NCBI RefSeq assembly: GCF_020149935.1
Contig: NZ_CP083757.1
Location: forward strand, 1,240,001 to 1,304,000
Origin: Marinilongibacter aquaticus
Lineage (GTDB): Bacteria > Bacteroidota > Bacteroidia > Cytophagales > Spirosomataceae
Direction of reading: 5' to 3'
Length of the DNA: 64,000 bases
A program made the position numbers and the translations under genes. How positions within the stretch are numbered: position 1 is the stretch's first letter; every line of letters starts with the position of its first letter. Of this stretch, positions 1 through 9,124 are shown piece after piece. Below the pieces are notes generated by a model. The model saw only the letters and a program-made list of their open reading frames with translations, was not told the origin of the DNA and searched no databases.

Positions 1-1534
1 TTTTCTGAGCAATTTGAGCCAAAGCAAAATCGTCGAATGCATATTCCAAGGTACGTGAAACCTGTTCTCTTTTGTGGAACGAATCCATCACCTCGTCTTC
101 CAAAGGGATATAACCATATTCGATATACGAATCCAAAGCTCTGCGTCCTTTTCCTTGTTTGTATTCTTCTTCCGTCTCTGGCAATTCAAATGCATTTTTG
201 AGCAAATAGGCGTAGTCCTTGTCCGAGATTTCGATCAAACCTTTCCCATACGCATCGGCCAAAGCAGGCACAGCATGATCGCCAATCATGGCCGAAGTAT
301 AGCTGTTCCAGCAAGGGAAAATTGGCAACCAACCGCCTTGCTCGGCTTTGAGTAGAATGCTTTTCATCATGTCTGCATCCGATTCGGGTTTGAGTAAGGT
401 AAAAAGTGGCAAAGAAGCTCGATAGGTATCCCACATCGAAAAATCATCGTAATAATTCCCTTCCATGCGGCCCATTTCTCCGCTCCCTCCGAATTTCGGA
501 TAAGTGCCCTCCACATCGGTATATAAGCGGGGCTGAAGAAAACTGTGGTACATGGCCGTATAAAACTTCACTTTGTCCTTTTCGCTGCCGCCATTCACCT
601 CCACCGATCCCAGTAAACGATTCCATTCGCTTTTCAGGTTTTCCACCGCTTCATCGAAACGTAAATCTGCAGTTTCGGCTTCCAAATTCTTTCTCGCGGC
701 CTCAATTGAAGTAAAGGACGTGCCAATTCGCACCTCAACCACTTCTCCGTTCTCGGCATCAAAACTCAAATAAGCTCCCAAATTAGCTTTGTCCGAAACC
801 CTGTTTTCATTTTCAAAAACCGACTGTTCTGAAAAAGTCCCGGAAGCAGAAAAAGATCTGGAAAACTGGGCCACGAAATAACCTTTAAATCCAGCCTCCT
901 CTCCCCAACCTTGGTAAATGCGGTGCACGGGATTGAAACCTACAATTTCATTCTTTTCGGCATTGATTTCGACAAAACCTTGTCCTTCATCGCTGTTGGG
1001 TTGTACGATAAAATGAGCCGCCCCTGTACGGTTGAATTTCACCCGAAGCAGGCCTGTACGCAAGGTGGCCGTCATTTCCACATCAATATCGTGATCGGCC
1101 AAATGCACACTGTATTTTTCGGCAGAAGCCCGCTCTTCATTATGACTAAATCGCGAGGCCCGCTCTTCGGCTCCCCATTTCAGTTCACCCGAAATCGGCA
1201 TAATAGTCATGCTTCCATAATCTTGCACACAAGAACCGCTGAGCCAGTGGCTCCCACGAAAACCTTGGATCAGGCTATCGGTATAATAATATGGGGCTTT
1301 GCACTTGGTTTCGTCGGCATAAGTTTGGGCAGTCCAATTGGTCATTCCGAAAGGATAAGTCACTTCGGGAATTACTTGAGCGTTGTTCTCAGAACCATGC
1401 CCATGAGCTTCTGCACTAAGTGTGGTGGCCGGAGCGGTGCCGATCAGAGGATTGACATATTGCGTATAGTCCTGATTGTTTTTCGCAGAAGAGCAGGCAA
1501 GCAAAAGGCCTGAAACCAAAAGATATTTGTACAT
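1..1534 (-). CDS. GH92 family alpha-1,2-mannosidase, lipoprotein (3' end outside window)
   Basis: About 511 residues are visible; the C-terminus runs off the left edge. The protein starts with a lipoprotein signal ending in LLLAC, so it is probably anchored in the outer or inner membrane. Family GH92 enzymes are calcium-dependent exo-alpha-mannosidases that trim mannose from N-glycans and similar glycans. The family signature is clear: YVNPLIGT just after the signal, a PEVTYPFGMTNWTAQT-type stretch, GFRGSHWLSG, and near the visible end YDDFSMWDTYR, GDHA, ALDSYIEYGYIP and HKREQVSRTLEYAFDD. The glutamate of the HKREQVS motif is in the region known to supply the general acid in this family. GH92 proteins are usually about 700-750 residues, so roughly a third is missing. 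The gene stands apart from its divergent neighbour, a secreted EEP hydrolase. Confidence 0.93.
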   Translation of the reverse strand, partial: MYKYLLVSGLLLACSSAKNNQDYTQYVNPLIGTAPATTLSAEAHGHGSENNAQVIPEVTYPFGMTNWTAQTYADETKCKAPYYYTDSLIQGFRGSHWLSGSCVQDYGSMTIMPISGELKWGAEERASRFSHNEERASAEKYSVHLADHDIDVEMTATLRTGLLRVKFNRTGAAHFIVQPNSDEGQGFVEINAEKNEIVGFNPVHRIYQGWGEEAGFKGYFVAQFSRSFSASGTFSEQSVFENENRVSDKANLGAYLSFDAENGEVVEVRIGTSFTSIEAARKNLEAETADLRFDEAVENLKSEWNRLLGSVEVNGGSEKDKVKFYTAMYHSFLQPRLYTDVEGTYPKFGGSGEMGRMEGNYYDDFSMWDTYRASLPLFTLLKPESDADMMKSILLKAEQGGWLPIFPCWNSYTSAMIGDHAVPALADAYGKGLIEISDKDYAYLLKNAFELPETEEEYKQGKGRRALDSYIEYGYIPLEDEVMDSFHKREQVSRTLEYAFDDFALAQIAQK

Positions 1535-1823
1535 TATAAGGTAAGGGTTTTACGAATTGCGAATGAAAGTAAATAAATTTTCGAGAGACTCCTATCATTT
1601 GCCCAAGCACTTGAAACTTTTGGCTCCTGAAATTCTCGCATTAATTTTCCATTAAATGTCCCCAGTGCTGCTTATGAAAAATTAATGTCTCAAAAACATT
1701 TTACTTTCTCTAACTTTACACGATGCGGTTCGTTTTTTGCACGATGACCCATAAACCGATGGAATATTGGCCGTCTTTTCACATGCAATTCGACACATTT
1801 AATAACCTTAATACACTCAAAAA
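1535..1823. other. Divergent intergenic region between GH92 and EEP genes
   Basis: This AT-rich region of 289 bases separates two divergently transcribed genes for secreted proteins. I see no ORF, RNA gene or convincing repeat. The closest thing to a promoter element is TAACTTTA on the plus strand near 1710, which differs from the TAnnTTTG consensus at the last base. No full promoter is called. Confidence 0.4.
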
Positions 1824-2672
1824 ATGATTAAGAAATCTTTCAGTATTTTACTTTGCCTTCTTGCCATTGGCAGCCTCAGTTTCGCCCAGAAAAAAAACGA
1901 ATTAGTGGTGGGATCCTACAACCTGCGGTACAACAATTCGGGCGATGGAGAAAACGCTTGGCCAAACCGAAAAGAGATGGTGAAGTCGTTGATCCGTTTT
2001 CATGAATGGGATATTTTCGGTACGCAAGAAGCTTTAAAAGGCCAACTCGACGATGTAGCCGAACTTCCTGAATTTGCCTATTTGGGCAAAGGCCGCGACG
2101 ACGGCAAAGATGGCGGCGAGCACTCGGCCATTTTCTACAAGAAAGAGCGTTTTGATGTGCTCGAATCTGGCGATTTCTGGCTGCGTGAAAATCCTGATGA
2201 GCCCGGCAAAGGCTGGGACGCCACCTGCTGCAACAGAATTTGCTCTTGGGCTTTGTTCAAAGACAATATGTCGAAAAAGAAATTCTACTTTTTCAATGTG
2301 CACTTCGATCATCAAGGTGTAGAAGCACGCAAGCAATCGGGTTATTTGATGGAGAAGAAAATTAAAGAAATTGCGGGCGATAAAGCAACAGTATTCCTTA
2401 CGGGAGATTTCAACTCCACTCCAGATACCGAGCAAATCCAAGTGCTTTCCAAAGCGTTGAACGACTCGAGAAAAGTAACTGAAGAGGCTCCGTATGGCCC
2501 AGAAGGCACTTTCAATAGCTTTAAATTCGACGCTCCGATGGACAAACGCATCGACTATATTTTTGTCAGCAACCATGTTGAAGTTTTAAAATACGGCGTT
2601 CTAACGGACGCTCTGCACAAAAGATACCCTTCAGATCACCAACCCGTGATGATCAAGGCAGTGATCAAATAA
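1824..2672 (+). CDS. Secreted endonuclease/exonuclease/phosphatase (EEP) family hydrolase
   Basis: The protein has 282 residues, with an N-terminal Sec signal (MIKKSFSILLCLLAIG...) cleaved near SFAQ, so it should act in the periplasm or outside the cell. The remainder is one EEP (DNase I-like) domain. Visible active-site motifs are the SYNLRYNN start, GTQEA with the metal-binding Glu near residue 69, TGDFNSTPD near 193-201 with the Asp/Asn pair, and SDHQPV near 270 with the catalytic His. The superfamily includes nucleases, sphingomyelinases and inositol phosphatases. The substrate cannot be told from sequence; Bacteroidota members with this layout are often found near glycan-degradation genes, and this one lies next to a GH92 mannosidase. 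A good intrinsic terminator follows the stop codon. Confidence 0.88.
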   Translation: MIKKSFSILLCLLAIGSLSFAQKKNELVVGSYNLRYNNSGDGENAWPNRKEMVKSLIRFHEWDIFGTQEALKGQLDDVAELPEFAYLGKGRDDGKDGGEHSAIFYKKERFDVLESGDFWLRENPDEPGKGWDATCCNRICSWALFKDNMSKKKFYFFNVHFDHQGVEARKQSGYLMEKKIKEIAGDKATVFLTGDFNSTPDTEQIQVLSKALNDSRKVTEEAPYGPEGTFNSFKFDAPMDKRIDYIFVSNHVEVLKYGVLTDALHKRYPSDHQPVMIKAVIK

Positions 2673-2679
2673 AAATAGA

Positions 2680-2707
2680 GCCCGGTGCAAGAGCATCGGG
2701 CTTTTTT
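2680..2707 (+). terminator. Intrinsic terminator after the EEP gene
   Basis: A 9-bp GC-rich stem (2680-2688 with 2693-2701, one G-T wobble) closes a 4-base loop AAGA and is followed by six T. It sits 8 bases after the stop codon. Confidence 0.85.
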
Positions 2708-2780
2708 CGTCCCACCCTCCTCGGTCCATGAAATTGGTATTTTCAACCAAAACCGATAATTTGCTGGAAAAAGCACAGCA

Positions 2781-3815
2781 ATGATTGTATCGAAGGATGT
2801 TTCTTTTCAGCGGATATTCCGTTGGTCTTGGTATCACATGGTTTGGCTCTCGGTAGGAGCCACATTTTTTGCTTGCCTGTACAAATTCGGTATTCTGCAC
2901 TTTGTCATCCCTTGGTTGCCTATTTCTGTGATCGGTACAGCTGTGGCCTTTTATGTGGGTTTTAAGAACAACCAATCCTACGATAGAATGTGGGAAGCCC
3001 GAAAGATTTGGGGCGGAATAGTGAACAGCAGCCGAAGTTGGGGCATGCAAGTGAATACTTTTATCTCTCCTCTTTTCAGCACACAAGCTGTGGACGACAA
3101 AGAATTGGAAAACTGGAAAAAGAAATTGGTTTACCGTCATTTGGCTTGGCTTTATGTACACAGAAGTCAATTGCTTGTGCCTACCTCATGGGAACATATC
3201 AAGCAGGGCGGTTTGATGACCAAAGCCGCCGACTATTTCCAACGCAGTCAGGGCATTGGTTTGTTTACCGAAGAAGCCGATCAAATAGACCTGCACGCTT
3301 TCTTGGAAAACGAAGAGTTCAATCAATCGCGTAAAGCCGCCAATATGGCCACGCAGCTTGTGCTCAATCAGGGAAAAGATTTGGCCGCACTGCGGGAAAA
3401 AGGCTTGATCGACGATTTCAGGCATTTGGAAATGAGCCGTACTTTAACGGCCTTTTACGAATTGCAAGGCAAAAACGAACGCATCAAGAAATTCCCATTT
3501 CCGCGTCAATACGCCAACATGAGCCGCTATTTTGTGGGTATTTTCATTGGCTTGCTTCCTTTTAGCATGATTCCCGAATTGATGAACGTGGGCGATTGGG
3601 GTTTTTGGCTCTCCATTCCGGCCACTGTGCTCATCGGCTGGGTTTACATCATGATGGAGCTTATTGGCGATTACTCTGAAAACCCCTTTCAGGGCATGGC
3701 CAACGATATCCCCATGCTCTCGCTTTGCCGAACTATAGAAATCGATTTGCGTGAAATGCTGGGCGAAACGCAATTGCCCGAAAGTATCCCGTCGAAAAGA
3801 GATGTATTGATGTAA
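2781..3815 (+). CDS. Bestrophin-like membrane channel (bestrophin/UPF0187 family)
   Basis: The protein has 344 residues. It opens with SFQRIFRWSWYHMVW and then two hydrophobic segments around residues 24-65. The signature NNQSYDRMWEARKIWG follows, and then the bestrophin-type C-terminal region with FVGIFIGLLPFSMIPEL, a further pair of hydrophobic segments, and NPFQGMANDIPMLSLCRTIEIDLREML. Bacterial bestrophins form pentameric ion channels, with selectivity differing between members (KpBest is cation-selective, animal ones chloride-selective). Selectivity here is not predictable. It is a single gene between a terminator upstream and a convergent serine hydrolase downstream, 9 bases away. Confidence 0.9.
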   Translation: MIVSKDVSFQRIFRWSWYHMVWLSVGATFFACLYKFGILHFVIPWLPISVIGTAVAFYVGFKNNQSYDRMWEARKIWGGIVNSSRSWGMQVNTFISPLFSTQAVDDKELENWKKKLVYRHLAWLYVHRSQLLVPTSWEHIKQGGLMTKAADYFQRSQGIGLFTEEADQIDLHAFLENEEFNQSRKAANMATQLVLNQGKDLAALREKGLIDDFRHLEMSRTLTAFYELQGKNERIKKFPFPRQYANMSRYFVGIFIGLLPFSMIPELMNVGDWGFWLSIPATVLIGWVYIMMELIGDYSENPFQGMANDIPMLSLCRTIEIDLREMLGETQLPESIPSKRDVLM

Positions 3816-3824
3816 AATATTTCA

Positions 3825-4994
3825 CTATTGACACGCGGGTAGAACAAATTGTGATAAAATTCTGCTCACATTGCCATTGGAACTGGTTTGTCCATAATTT
3901 CCTCCCGTCGTGACCAAAACCAAATTCAAAGTTTTACAAATATAGATCGACTGGCCGCCATTGCCTTTGGCTTCTACAATGTCAAGATTTTTACCCTTAA
4001 AAGCCCGTTTATATGTCCAAAACTGATAACCGTAGCCGCCATCTTCAATATTCAGTTGTTCCAGAGATGGCCTTTGCTTATGGGAAGCTAAGCTTTCTTC
4101 TACCCAATCTGCATCCAGAATTTGTTGGCCATTGAAAACGCCCGAATTCAAATACAACACTCCAAGTTTTAGCAAATCTCGGGAACGTAAACGCAAACCA
4201 GAGGCCGCCGCTGGACTTTTATCCAAAGTAAGACAAACCCATTCACTCTCCTGTATCCCCAGAGGCTCAAAAAGAAATTTTCGAGCAAAAGTATGAATGT
4301 CCAAACCACTTTGCCTACGAACAATTTCAGCCAAAACCTGAGTGTTGCCTCCACTGTAGTTCCAATCCGTTCCGGGTATACTTGCCATTTCCTGTTTTAA
4401 AACAAATTTTATTGGATTCAAGCTCAAATCCATTTTAGTTTCGTCATTGAGCAATTGTCCATATTTGCCTAGTTCATGCCAACTGAGCCCGCTACTCATG
4501 GTAAGCATATTACGTACAGTGATTTGCATTTTATGCGGATTCAATTTGTCTTTTTTACAGATATCAGGAAAATAACCTAATACTGGTTCATCCACAGTTT
4601 TGATCAAGCCCTTTTGAAGGGCTATGCCCACACAAGCCGACACCACACTTTTTGAAACACTACGGGCATCGTGCAAGCAATCGAGACGGTGCCGAACCAA
4701 ACCCAATTTTTTGCCATGTTTTTCATCCAAGCCACAAAGGTACCTTTCGTAAACCAAAAGCCCATTTTTATAAATCAGTACACTGTGTATATTGTAAATA
4801 TCCTCGTCCACAATACTTTTTGTCATTTGAGCGAGCAAAAGCGAGTCTAGGCCCACAGCGGCCAAACTACCAACATGCAAACCATCCTGAATTTCTAGAG
4901 GCGTCGAATAAGTATAATCCTGTGAATTGATAATAACTTTCCGACAGGATATTGACACGAGGAAGAAGAACAAACACATTGCAAATAATCGCAT
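3825..4994 (-). CDS. Serine hydrolase, class C beta-lactamase/DD-peptidase fold
   Basis: I place the start at the ATG giving MRLFAMCLFFFLVSISC; a TTG seven codons upstream is also in frame. The product is 389 residues with a hydrophobic N-terminal signal; the Cys after VSIS makes a weak lipobox, so lipid anchoring is uncertain. Beta-lactamase-family motifs are present: SVSK (the SxxK nucleophile) in DARSVSKSVV, YSGG in WNYSGGNTQ at the YxN position, and GNGGQS near the C-terminus at the KTG/HxG position. Members include esterases, DD-carboxypeptidases and beta-lactamase-like enzymes; substrate unknown. It lies 59 bases downstream of a Crp-type regulator on the same strand, so the two may be co-transcribed. 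Confidence 0.87.
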   Translation of the reverse strand: MRLFAMCLFFFLVSISCRKVIINSQDYTYSTPLEIQDGLHVGSLAAVGLDSLLLAQMTKSIVDEDIYNIHSVLIYKNGLLVYERYLCGLDEKHGKKLGLVRHRLDCLHDARSVSKSVVSACVGIALQKGLIKTVDEPVLGYFPDICKKDKLNPHKMQITVRNMLTMSSGLSWHELGKYGQLLNDETKMDLSLNPIKFVLKQEMASIPGTDWNYSGGNTQVLAEIVRRQSGLDIHTFARKFLFEPLGIQESEWVCLTLDKSPAAASGLRLRSRDLLKLGVLYLNSGVFNGQQILDADWVEESLASHKQRPSLEQLNIEDGGYGYQFWTYKRAFKGKNLDIVEAKGNGGQSIYICKTLNLVLVTTGGNYGQTSSNGNVSRILSQFVLPACQ

Positions 4995-5053
4995 TTTTGA
5001 ATTTCTTTTTAACAAAATTCAGACGATTCGTATTGGCAATCAATGAACCTCGG

Positions 5054-5620
5054 TTAAGAAATACGCTTTCGAATTCGGCTTAAAGCTTGTGGAGTTACGC
5101 CTATATACGAAGCTATATATTTAAGTGGTACCCTTTGCAAAAGGTTTGGTCTTTCTGAGAATATCTTTTCATATCGGGTTTCGGGACTGTCCAATAAAAA
5201 GGAAAGCTCTCTTTTCGCCTTTTTCAAATAGATGACTTCGCTGAGTTTCCTTCCCAAAACATTACTTTCTGGGATTTCATCATAAACTTTTTGCAAATCG
5301 CTGTATGCAATTCGGTACAATATAGTTTCTTCCATGGTTTCTGCACAATACAGAGCAGGTTCGCGGCTTAAAAATGAATCGTAGGCACAAACCAAATCTT
5401 GCTCGAAAATAAATGCAAATGTTTTCTCCAAATCAATATCCGGCACATAAAAACGTATACTTCCAGACTCAATGAAAGAAATGTAATTTTCTACTTCTCC
5501 CTTTTGCAAGATAATGTGCTTTTTAGGAAACGAACAAAGCTCGAGCTTGCCCATAATTCTCTCCAAAACTCGCTCTTCAAGAATAACAAATTGAGCGAAG
5601 TATTCTAATAAATCTTCCAT
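5054..5620 (-). CDS. Crp/Fnr family transcriptional regulator
   Basis: The protein has 188 residues. Residues about 20-110 form a cyclic-nucleotide-binding-type beta roll (KKHIILQKGEVENYISFIESGSIRFY). The end is a winged helix with the recognition region LKYIASYIGVTPQALSRIRKRIS. The spacing and the short C-terminus are typical of the many Bacteroidota Crp-like proteins of about 190 residues whose ligand is unknown. Residues that bind cAMP in E. coli Crp are not obviously conserved. It precedes a serine hydrolase in the same direction and is a candidate regulator of it. Confidence 0.88.
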   Translation of the reverse strand: MEDLLEYFAQFVILEERVLERIMGKLELCSFPKKHIILQKGEVENYISFIESGSIRFYVPDIDLEKTFAFIFEQDLVCAYDSFLSREPALYCAETMEETILYRIAYSDLQKVYDEIPESNVLGRKLSEVIYLKKAKRELSFLLDSPETRYEKIFSERPNLLQRVPLKYIASYIGVTPQALSRIRKRIS

Positions 5621-5806
5621 ACAATCCGCTTATTTCAAAGTCTATATTCCTGTTCAAACCCAAGTTAATCGAAGATATCAATAAAAAGAAAAAACACTGC
5701 ATTTCGAGAAAGAAACCAATTCTCTACTGCTGCATTTACAGTGCATAGTCAAAAATTCATTACTTTGTGGCTTATAGTCATTTTGAAACCCTATACTTAA
5801 AAAAAC

Positions 5807-6718
5807 ATGCCTGCCTTAAAATTTACCTTCTCGGCACGTCAAGCCCTTTTTGTACTGCTTTTGCTCTGCTGCTCTGGCTTTCTGAAAGCCCAAAATTTTG
5901 AAACTTTCACTTATCTGAAAAACGATTCGCTTGATTTAAAACTCGACTTGTTTTTGCCCGAAAACAAAAATGCAAAAGATTTCCCTTTGGTGATATTCAT
6001 GCACGGCGGTGGCTTTTCTGGAGGAAATCGTACCGCTGGACACGCTTTTGCCAAGTATCTCGCCCAACATGATATTGCTTGTGCTAGCTTAAGTTATACG
6101 CTTTCGCGAAAAGCCACAGGATTTGGCTGTAATGTGCCGCAAGAAGAGAAAATCATGACCTTCCGTTTAGCTGCCAGCGAACTTTGGGAAGCCACCGCTT
6201 TTTTGCTTGACAAGGCCAAGGCAATTGGTTTTGATAAAGAAAAAGTATTTCTATCCGGCAGCAGTGCCGGAGCCGAGGCGGTGTTGCACGGAGCCTACTT
6301 GGATCGCACAAGCATGAGCTTGCATGGGAATAGCCTACCCGCCGATTTCAGGTATAAAGGTATGATTTCTGGTGCCGGAGCGATAATCGACCTCAACCTT
6401 ATTACAAAAGAAACCGCGATTCCGACATTGTTCTTCCATGGAAATGTCGACAATGTGGTACCGTATGTCACGGCATCACACCATTATTGCGGCCCCGAAA
6501 CTGTCGGTTGGATGATGCTTTTTGGTTCGCATTCGATCTACACACATTTGAAATCTTTGGGCGTGAGCAGCCAATTGCAATCCTTTGTGGGCGGTAAACA
6601 TGAATTTTCCGCTTGGTATTTCCATCACAAACAGGAACTGTTGCTCAACTTTATTCACAAAGTATTGCAAAGCGAGCAATTCACTATCGAAGAAGAAGTA
6701 CACGAAAAGGCCAAATAA
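5807..6718 (+). CDS. Secreted alpha/beta hydrolase (esterase/lipase-like)
   Basis: The protein has 303 residues with a Sec signal (FVLLLLCCSGFLKAQ) at the N-terminus. It has the alpha/beta-hydrolase layout of carboxylesterase-like enzymes: an oxyanion HGGGFSGG motif near residue 67, a nucleophile elbow GSSAG at 151-155 with Ser153 as nucleophile, an acid-region HGNVDNVVP near 213, and GGKHEF near 265 with the likely catalytic His. The substrate is not clear; ester, peptide or acyl-sugar cleavage are possible. It is convergent with feoB, and its stop codon lies in the loop of a shared hairpin. Confidence 0.85.
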   Translation: MPALKFTFSARQALFVLLLLCCSGFLKAQNFETFTYLKNDSLDLKLDLFLPENKNAKDFPLVIFMHGGGFSGGNRTAGHAFAKYLAQHDIACASLSYTLSRKATGFGCNVPQEEKIMTFRLAASELWEATAFLLDKAKAIGFDKEKVFLSGSSAGAEAVLHGAYLDRTSMSLHGNSLPADFRYKGMISGAGAIIDLNLITKETAIPTLFFHGNVDNVVPYVTASHHYCGPETVGWMMLFGSHSIYTHLKSLGVSSQLQSFVGGKHEFSAWYFHHKQELLLNFIHKVLQSEQFTIEEEVHEKAK

Positions 6719-6729
6719 TTTGGCCTATT
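6709..6729. terminator. Compact bidirectional terminator containing both stop codons
   Basis: The perfect inverted repeat GGCCAAA-TAA-TTTGGCC (6709-6725) has the hydrolase stop codon TAA as its loop, and it reaches into the feoB stop (TAG on the minus strand, 6727-6725). Read on the minus strand the stem is followed by TTTT; read on the plus strand by TATTT, so it should work better for feoB. The short stem and weak T tracts limit confidence. Confidence 0.55.
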
Positions 6730-8821
6730 TCAGTAATTGGTATACAATGAATGCCGAGATATAAGCCAGGGCCGTCATATAGCCAAGCTGGATCATCGGC
6801 CATTTCCACCCTTTGGTTTCACGATAAACCACGGCCAAGGTACTCATGCACATCATGGCAAAAGCGTAAAAAACCAAAAGCGAAGCAGAAGTCGCCATAT
6901 TGAATGTGGGCTCGCCCGTTTCGGGGTTTACCTCTCTTCGCAATCTTGCCTTGATTGTATTCTCATCGTCGGCAGAAGAGCCGATGCTGTAAATTGTCGA
7001 AACCGTGCCCACGAAAACCTCACGAGCAGCAAAAGATGTGAGCAAGGCAATACCTATTTTCCAATCGTAACCCAAGGGACGAATAACCGGCTCGATGAAC
7101 TTACCAAAATGCCCTGCATAAGAATTGGACAATTGAAAAGAAGCCACTTTGTTTTCCAAGTCTACACCGCTGAGTGTTGGGTTTTCGGCCTGCACAATTT
7201 CTTCGGCATTGTTGAATTCTTCGCCCGGACCGTAGCTAGAAAGCACCCAAAGAATAACCGAAATCGCCAAAATCACTTTTCCCGCCTCAAAAACAAAGGT
7301 TTTCACTTTTTCTAAAACGGTATAAAAAACCTGAGTCCAACGGGGCGTTTTGTAGGTCGGCAGTTCCATGGCGAAGAAACTACGCATATTCGATTTCAAA
7401 ACCTTTTTCATTACCCAACCGGCGATCAAAGCCATAAAAAAGCCCAGTAAATACAAAAGCATTAGCCAAATACCTTGCATGCCAAAAGGGCCAAAAAAGC
7501 TCTGCTGCGGTACAACCAAAGCAATAATAATGGTATAAATGGGCAATCTGGCGGCACAACTCATCAAAGGCGTAACCATGATCGTAATCAATCGGTCTTT
7601 CCAATTCCCTATTGTTCTTGCCGACATAATGGCGGGCACAGCACAAGCCATTCCGCTGATCAAGGGCACTACGCTTCGCCCACTCATTCCGAAAGGCCGA
7701 ATGAAGCGATCCATCAAAACCACCACCCTCGACATATAACCCGATTCTTCCAAAATGGAAATCAAGATAAATAAAAGGGCTATTTGCGGCACAAAAATCA
7801 CAATCCCGCCAATTCCGCTGATCACACCTTCGGTCAATAAATCCGTCAGTTTTCCTTCGGGCAAAACCTTGTGCAACCAAGTCACCAAGTCTGCAGTACC
7901 TGCGTCAATCAGATCTTGCGGATAACTGGCCAAAAGAAATACAGATTGAAAGATGATAAACAAAACCGCCAAGAAGATCACATAACCCCAAAAGCGGTGC
8001 AACAACACTTTGTCGAGCCGATCGGTAAGTGAAAGACGTTCTTTGGTTTCGGTAATGAGCGACTGGTCTAAAGTTCCAGCGATATCTTGGTACCGCCAAA
8101 CCGTCTCATTGGCCTGAAAAGTATCGGCATCAAAACCGTATTTATCGGCCAATTGACGCAGCTCTTCGGTCTCGTTTTTCTGAAGAAAGTTCAACTTGTC
8201 GTTTTGAGCCAAATATTGACTCGCCAAATAAGTATTGTTCAGGTGGAAACGGTCTTTCACCTGATTCAAAGGTTCTTCCAAGCCTTCGAAAAGAACCTGA
8301 TGGTTTTCGTGAAACGCAGGTTTCTCAGCTTGTTGCAAAATGGCCCGCTTTAGTCCCTCCAAGCCAATGCCTTCGCGTGCATTGATTTCCACCACGGGTA
8401 CACCCAATATACTCGACATTTTGGGCGAATTGACTGAAATTCCCAATTCGCTGGCTTCATCGAGCATATTCAAGGCCAAAACCGAAGGAATACCCAAATC
8501 GCTCACCTGCTCGAAAAGCAACATGTTGCGTTTCAGATTGGTGCTGTCGGCCACCACCACTGCTACATCCGGATAATCGGGATTGGCAGGATCAGCCATC
8601 ACATCGAGCACCACCTGCTCGTCCAATGAATTGGGATATAAACTGTACGTACCTGGAAAATCGATTATTTGGGCCTTTTGGCCTGCAGCCAAAATGGCCG
8701 TGCCTATTTTTTTATCTACGGTTACCCCCGGAAAATTACCTACCTTTTGACGAAGTCCGGTCAAATGATTGAAGAGAGAAGATTTCCCCGAATTCGGGTT
8801 TCCCAGTAAGGCTATTTTCAT
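6725..8821 (-). CDS. feoB: Ferrous iron transport protein B
   Basis: The protein has 698 residues and is the inner-membrane Fe(II) transporter. The N-terminal G domain shows G1 GNPNSGKSS (7-15), a G2 threonine in PGVTVDKK, G3 DFPGTYSL and G4 NMLDE. It is followed by a helical spacer and then the polytopic Gate/FeoB-C region with two Gate-type repeats, including the SCAARLPIY segment. The C-terminus (AMMCMSTLAVVYRETKGWKWP) is typical. feoA lies just upstream (22 bases) on the same strand, so the two form an feoAB operon. There is no separate feoC. Confidence 0.97.
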   Translation of the reverse strand: MKIALLGNPNSGKSSLFNHLTGLRQKVGNFPGVTVDKKIGTAILAAGQKAQIIDFPGTYSLYPNSLDEQVVLDVMADPANPDYPDVAVVVADSTNLKRNMLLFEQVSDLGIPSVLALNMLDEASELGISVNSPKMSSILGVPVVEINAREGIGLEGLKRAILQQAEKPAFHENHQVLFEGLEEPLNQVKDRFHLNNTYLASQYLAQNDKLNFLQKNETEELRQLADKYGFDADTFQANETVWRYQDIAGTLDQSLITETKERLSLTDRLDKVLLHRFWGYVIFLAVLFIIFQSVFLLASYPQDLIDAGTADLVTWLHKVLPEGKLTDLLTEGVISGIGGIVIFVPQIALLFILISILEESGYMSRVVVLMDRFIRPFGMSGRSVVPLISGMACAVPAIMSARTIGNWKDRLITIMVTPLMSCAARLPIYTIIIALVVPQQSFFGPFGMQGIWLMLLYLLGFFMALIAGWVMKKVLKSNMRSFFAMELPTYKTPRWTQVFYTVLEKVKTFVFEAGKVILAISVILWVLSSYGPGEEFNNAEEIVQAENPTLSGVDLENKVASFQLSNSYAGHFGKFIEPVIRPLGYDWKIGIALLTSFAAREVFVGTVSTIYSIGSSADDENTIKARLRREVNPETGEPTFNMATSASLLVFYAFAMMCMSTLAVVYRETKGWKWPMIQLGYMTALAYISAFIVYQLLK

Positions 8822-8843
8822 GGATATAAATCGTGCATTAGCG

Positions 8844-9083
8844 TTAGATCAATTCTATTTCTATCGATTCTGCTTCTGATCGGCGTAAAGACAAATGATA
8901 ATCCCCTACCATACTGATACACACAGGGCAACCGAAAGGTGCCGACCTATCCATGCGAAATGGCGTGCCGGGTATAATACCCAATTGCATAAGGCGAAGC
9001 GAAAGCGACATGTCGTGGAAGGCTTTCACTATGGCCGATTGACCATCTTTAAGATCTGCGAGTGTTAGAAAAGGATTTTTCAA
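8844..9083 (-). CDS. feoA: Ferrous iron transport protein A
   Basis: The product has 79 residues and is a small SH3-like FeoA protein that assists FeoB. It shows the usual features: an N-terminal LADLKDGQSAIV, central LMQLGIIPGTPFRM, and a terminal VGDYHLSLRRSEAESIEI. The frame has no ATG before residue 25 and an upstream in-frame stop, so the only start that keeps the full domain is TTG at 9083. It leads the feoAB operon. A TAACTTTG promoter element lies 34 bases upstream and overlaps the glpD stop codon. Confidence 0.93.
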   Translation of the reverse strand: MKNPFLTLADLKDGQSAIVKAFHDMSLSLRLMQLGIIPGTPFRMDRSAPFGCPVCISMVGDYHLSLRRSEAESIEIELI

Positions 9084-9116
9084 GAACGCTGATTTAGAAT
9101 TAGTTTAAATAAAACA

Positions 9117-9124
9117 CAAAGTTA
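9117..9124 (-). promoter_or_regulatory. Candidate -7 promoter element for feoAB
   Basis: On the minus strand this reads TAACTTTG, an exact match to the Bacteroidota TAnnTTTG element. It predicts a start about 25 bases before the feoA codon. No clear TTG -33 element is visible at the right spacing. It overlaps the stop codon of glpD. Confidence 0.42.
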
